DNA of 64,000 bases from Muricea muricata (lineage: Eukaryota > Cnidaria > Anthozoa > Malacalcyonacea > Plexauridae). The notes beneath the pieces are model-generated. The model worked only from the letters and a program-made list of their open reading frames with translations, was not told where the DNA came from and searched no databases. Within the stretch, counting starts at the first letter, position 1. The number at the start of each line of letters is the position of its first letter. The position numbers were made by a program, and so were the translations under genes. Shown piece after piece: positions 60,970-64,000 of this stretch. The stretch spans positions 37,907,624 through 37,971,623 of the forward strand of contig OY979716.1 in NCBI GenBank assembly GCA_963855995.1, given 5' to 3'.

Positions 60970-62370
60970 TTGTCCAGAAATGGTGCTTGTGACGGTAACG
61001 TTTCTGATGAAATTGGTCTTGATGCGTATGTTGATGCCATTTTGAAGCAAATGCCAGTGTCCGATGAAAAGTTGGAAGAAATTCGTAAGACAACTAAAGA
61101 CAACAATGAATTGCAAGAGCTTCAAAAGTATGTTCAACGAGGATGGCCAAATACACCGAAAGATTTGCCAGTAATGATTTGTCCATATTGGAACTATCGA
61201 GATGAGATCACCGTAATTGACGGTATTGTGTTTAAGTCGCGGAAAATAATAATTTCGAAAGCCTTGCGAAGCAAAATGTTTGGAAGGATCCACACTGGAC
61301 ACATGGGTGTACATAAATGTAAGAAGCGTGCTCGTGATGTGTTGTTCTGGCCCGGAATGTGCAAAGAAATTGAGAATATGGTGAAGCAATGTACAACGTG
61401 CCAAGAATATCGTACTGCTCAGCAGAAAGAGCCTCTTCTTCCTCACGACATACCAGAGCGTCCATGGCAAATGGTTGCCACTGATTTATTTGTCTGAAAT
61501 AATGTCAACTACGTACTTGTGGTGGATTATTACAGCAACTATTTTGAGATTGCACAACTTGCAAATACGAAAAGCTCAACGGTGATTCAACATATCAAGT
61601 CAATATTTGCAAGACATGGGATACCCGAAGTGGTAATCTCTGATAATGGTCCCCAGTACTTTTCGGAAGAGTTTCAGCGATTTTCCACAACTTGGGGATT
61701 TGTACATAAAACATCGTCACCTACATACCCGCAATCAAACGGTTTCGCAGAACGCACTGTTCAAACCGTGAAAAATTTACTAACGAAGGCTAAAGCGACC
61801 AATCAGGATCTATACTTAAGTGTACTAAGTTACAGGAACACGCCTTTTCAACAGATCGGTTCTCCAGCTCAACGATTGATGAATCAAAGATTGAGAACAG
61901 ACTTACCAATTCATCATAAAGAGCTATTTCCAAAGCTTGCTGATTTTAAAGCAACGAGAAAAGCCTTGGAAGAAGGGAAGTTAGAACAAAAACGATATTA
62001 TGATCGTTCAGCAAAAGCATTACAACCTCTATATCCAAATGATTCAGTGCGAATGTGTCAGAAAGGGAAATGGGAGCCAGCCATTGTAATTGATGTGAAT
62101 GAAACACCAAGATCGCATCATGTTCGCACTCCCGATGGTAGTACCTTTAGACGGAATTGAAAACATCTTCTTCAGGTTCCGAAATCTGAAGAAAATGAAC
62201 AGATAGCGACTGCAGGAACAAAGACGATCAGTGGGGAAAGATTGCACGACTCGCCTCGGAAAGACATGCATGAAGGAAACATTGAACAGCATCCTACCAC
62301 TGGATATGTGACAAACAGATCTGGGAGAGTTGTGAAGAAACCGAAGAGATTCGGTGATTATGAACAGTAA
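60970..62370 (+). pseudogene. Gypsy integrase, interrupted by two stops
   Basis: The N-terminal HHCC zinc domain (HTGHMGVHKCKK ... CTTCQ) is followed by an in-frame TGA at 61495-61497. The DDE core is then seen: VVDYYSNYF (Asp), VISDNGPQYF (Asp) and GFAERTVQTVK (Glu). A second in-frame TGA at 62158-62160 precedes a basic tail ending at TAA 62368-62370. Integrase would insert element cDNA. Both stops differ by one transition from sense codons. Confidence 0.88.
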
Positions 62371-62541
62371 TGGGCGATATGATAGATGATTGGTGACAAT
62401 GAACATAATGAATGATAGAAGTAGAATTTAGAGTAATTATATAGTTTAAGAACATTTAGTTATTTACTTAGATATATTTTTTATTGAATATTAGGCATTC
62501 TGAACAGTTTAAAAAAAAATATAGCGTATTGTATATTAAAT

Positions 62542-62550
62542 CAGGGGAGG
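62542..62550 (+). promoter_or_regulatory. Polypurine tract
   Basis: CAGGGGAGG lies immediately 5' of the 3' LTR, the expected primer for plus-strand synthesis. Confidence 0.8.
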
Positions 62551-62641
62551 TGTAATATATTCATATAGGATAATTTATGTATACTATTTGTATATAAGGA
62601 AGCTAGTTATGTATTGGATAATTAAATTATATAACACAACA
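62551..62641 (+). repeat. 3' LTR of gypsy element
   Basis: 91 bp, four substitutions relative to the 5' LTR, followed by the target duplication AGCAT. Confidence 0.9.
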
Positions 62642-62849
62642 AGCATTATACAACACCTACTTGTGCATACAATATCTAAATTTCATATCTAGAGCTTACT
62701 TCTTCATCTTTGTCTAAATTCTTATATAAACAGGACCACACCCTGTCACATGTCCCCAAACCTTGCTATCAAGATCCTGTCCTTGACACAATGTTATTAG
62801 AACTGAAGTTCCAATTGCTACAATTACTTGTCATCATATTATGGTAAAT
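62642..62849. other. Short spacer between elements
   Basis: Nothing recognisable between the gypsy 3' LTR and the second DIRS palindrome. Confidence 0.5.
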
Positions 62850-63163
62850 AATTGGAAAATTAAACGAGACTTACCTGTAAGTTGAAGTTTGATGTAGATT
62901 TTACTGACTTGTTATGCAGGAACAAGGTGATCACATGAGATTGCGTAGCATGCCCAGAATTCAGTATTTAAATACTCAAAACACAATGGGATGGGTAAGA
63001 CAGGGTTTGCCCTGTGAATTTTAGGGTGGGATGTGATCACCTTGTTCCTGCATAACAAGTCAGTAAAATCTACATCAAACTTCAACTTACAGGTAAGTCT
63101 CGTTTAATTTTCCAATTTTACTTCCTTGTTATGCTACGTCACAAGGAGATCACATGAGATTTT
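62850..63163. repeat. DIRS 3' palindromic region, second element
   Basis: Arms 62850-62936 and 63031-63117 are perfect 87-bp reverse complements around a 94-bp spacer. A partial extra copy of the inner arm (CTTGTTATGC ... GATCACATGAGAT) follows at 63121-63163. The core CTTACAGGTAAGTCTCGTTT matches the first element and contains CAG/GTAAGT. Confidence 0.88.
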
Positions 63164-63257
63164 AAAGTAATGTGTTTTGGACACAACAAATACAAGCTTG
63201 GGGAAAACCCCAATTGACTTTACTGGAAACTTCAATATAAACATCTAACAATCCTGA

Positions 63258-63999
63258 TTAATTAGGTCCCTGTACGACAGCATCAAGTACTGTGTTAGCA
63301 AATAATCCTTGTTCAGTTATGTTCTTGTTATAGAACTGATCAAAAGTTCTAGTATTGGACCATCCCGCTGCAGACAGAATAGTATCCATAGGAATACCTG
63401 CTTGGTTTGCTGCAGATACTGCTGCTGATCTTGTACTGTGTGATTTAAATTTAGCTGTGTCAATGCCAGCATTCTTCATTACACATTTGAGCCAGCGACT
63501 TATCGTGTCTCTCGAAACACGCTTGTATGGTTTCCGATAGCTAAGTAAAAGTTGTGTTTCATTGTTACGAACACCCTTTGTTTTCTCAAGGTATAGTCCT
63601 AATACAGAGACAGTGCACAGTTTTCGGTCATTTGGATATGCATTGATCACTATTGGTTTTTGATGCGATCCAGGTCTTGTATCCTTTAACAGCTCAGGAA
63701 TAGTGAAGGAACATTTTTCACTTGTCAATACCATAAAGTCAGTGCTCAGCTTGGCAAGAGTCTGTGTCCTCTGACCACTAAGCAAAGCTAAGAGCATAGT
63801 AAGTTTCTTTGTTAGGTTTTCCATTGTAAGTTCAGGTGTTGGCGCCATGTTACTCAGATATTTGATAACAACACCAACATTCCATGTCTCTGTATAGCGG
63901 GGTAATGCAGGGCGTAACTGGAAAACACCCTTCATAAATCTTGTGACTGATGGATGTTTACCGACTGATACATCCACTGCTAATGTAACAACCGTAAAG
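63258..63999 (-). CDS. DIRS tyrosine recombinase, C-terminal part
   Basis: The frame is open to the window edge (upstream start outside) and ends at 63258. It has the catalytic Arg in LLSGQRTQT, His-x-x-Arg in SHSTRSAA and Tyr in FYNKNI. About half its residues match the recombinase at 2339-3520 (for example SYRKPYKRVSRDTISRWLK against SYQKPHKAISRDTISRWVK). No break is seen in the visible part. Confidence 0.9.
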   Translation of the reverse strand, partial: FTVVTLAVDVSVGKHPSVTRFMKGVFQLRPALPRYTETWNVGVVIKYLSNMAPTPELTMENLTKKLTMLLALLSGQRTQTLAKLSTDFMVLTSEKCSFTIPELLKDTRPGSHQKPIVINAYPNDRKLCTVSVLGLYLEKTKGVRNNETQLLLSYRKPYKRVSRDTISRWLKCVMKNAGIDTAKFKSHSTRSAAVSAANQAGIPMDTILSAAGWSNTRTFDQFYNKNITEQGLFANTVLDAVVQGPN

Positions 64000-64000
64000 A

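Larger units (their letters stand above)
32338..62641 (+). mobile_element. Ty3/gypsy LTR retrotransposon, very short LTRs, split by the array
   Basis: The 91-bp LTRs (32338-32428 and 62551-62641) start TGTAATATATTC and end ACACGACA or ACACAACA. They are flanked by the 5-bp duplication AGCAT (32333-32337 and 62642-62646). Order is gag, protease, RT, RNase H, integrase, as in Metaviridae-type elements. Without the array and one TA the element is about 4.26 kb. The LTRs differ at 4 of 91 positions and the genes have frameshifts and stops, so the element was old and dead before or after the array landed in it. Confidence 0.92.
62850..64000 (-). mobile_element. Second DIRS-like element, 3' part, minus strand
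   Basis: A tyrosine recombinase frame followed, in its 3' direction, by a partial repeat and a perfect palindrome, the same order as in the element at 1-4053. The two are clearly different families by sequence. The rest lies beyond the window. Confidence 0.8.

Noticed and set aside
1..64000. Bacterial or phage origin of the window
   Set aside because: Splice sites, DIRS, LINE and gypsy elements and a HECT domain show a eukaryotic, most likely metazoan, genome.

Overview
The window is eukaryotic, AT-rich and almost entirely built of nested transposable elements. There are splice sites, no operons, DIRS-like and CR1/Jockey-like retroelements, a Ty3/gypsy element and a HECT-ligase pseudogene. 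The mixture points to an aquatic invertebrate, most likely a cnidarian or another early-branching or lophotrochozoan animal. That guess rests on element repertoire only. No tRNA, rRNA or CRISPR array was seen, and no clearly intact host gene.

Layout, left to right. 1-4053: the 3' part of a DIRS-like tyrosine-recombinase retrotransposon (gag-like, RT-RNase H-methylase-like, recombinase) ending in a perfect 84-bp palindrome. 6342-10923: Tc1/mariner-type ends with perfect inverted termini and TA flanks, whose interior is filled by a frameshifted CR1/Jockey-like LINE (minus strand) carrying a decayed 2A-like motif. 10969-13710: a Rep element (HUH endonuclease plus superfamily 3 helicase, minus strand) flanked by 245-248 bp direct terminal repeats and TA. 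13713-17516: mostly featureless, with a strong hairpin at 16913-17000. 17517-20769: a long foldback element with a nested 655-bp MITE. 21571-26900: a DNA transposon with 214-bp terminal inverted repeats and a broken zinc-finger/DDE-like transposase. 27633-30551: a spliced but broken HECT-domain E3 ligase gene, followed by a separate CUE-domain exon at 31953-32111. 32338-62641: a Ty3/gypsy element with 91-bp LTRs and a 5-bp target duplication. Its RNase H region is split by a 26,043-bp tandem array at 34615-60657. 62850-64000: the 3' part of a second DIRS-like element on the minus strand.

The most unusual content is one element family seen twice. The simple copy (10969-13710) and the array share four things: a terminal repeat (TR) that is itself an imperfect palindrome with C-run and G-run arms and ends CAATC...GATTG; TCT/AGA at the inner body boundaries; TA on both outer sides; and Rep coding sequence followed downstream by iterated short motifs. 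The array is TA-(TR-body)x8-TR-TA: six 3288-bp units, two 3062-bp units, and a ninth TR that closes it. Each body has a Rep gene reduced to its N- and C-terminal ends, plus a broken Tc1-like transposase. Head-to-tail multimers with n bodies and n+1 terminal repeats, bounded by one target duplication, are what rolling-circle amplification followed by integration of a concatemer would leave. Unequal crossing-over after insertion of a single copy is the main alternative. I do not recognise a named family for this element.

Almost all coding regions are damaged by frameshifts or stops. Exceptions are the three overlapping frames of the left DIRS-like element and the partial recombinase of the right one, which look open throughout. 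Coordinates of element ends come from aligning repeats by eye.
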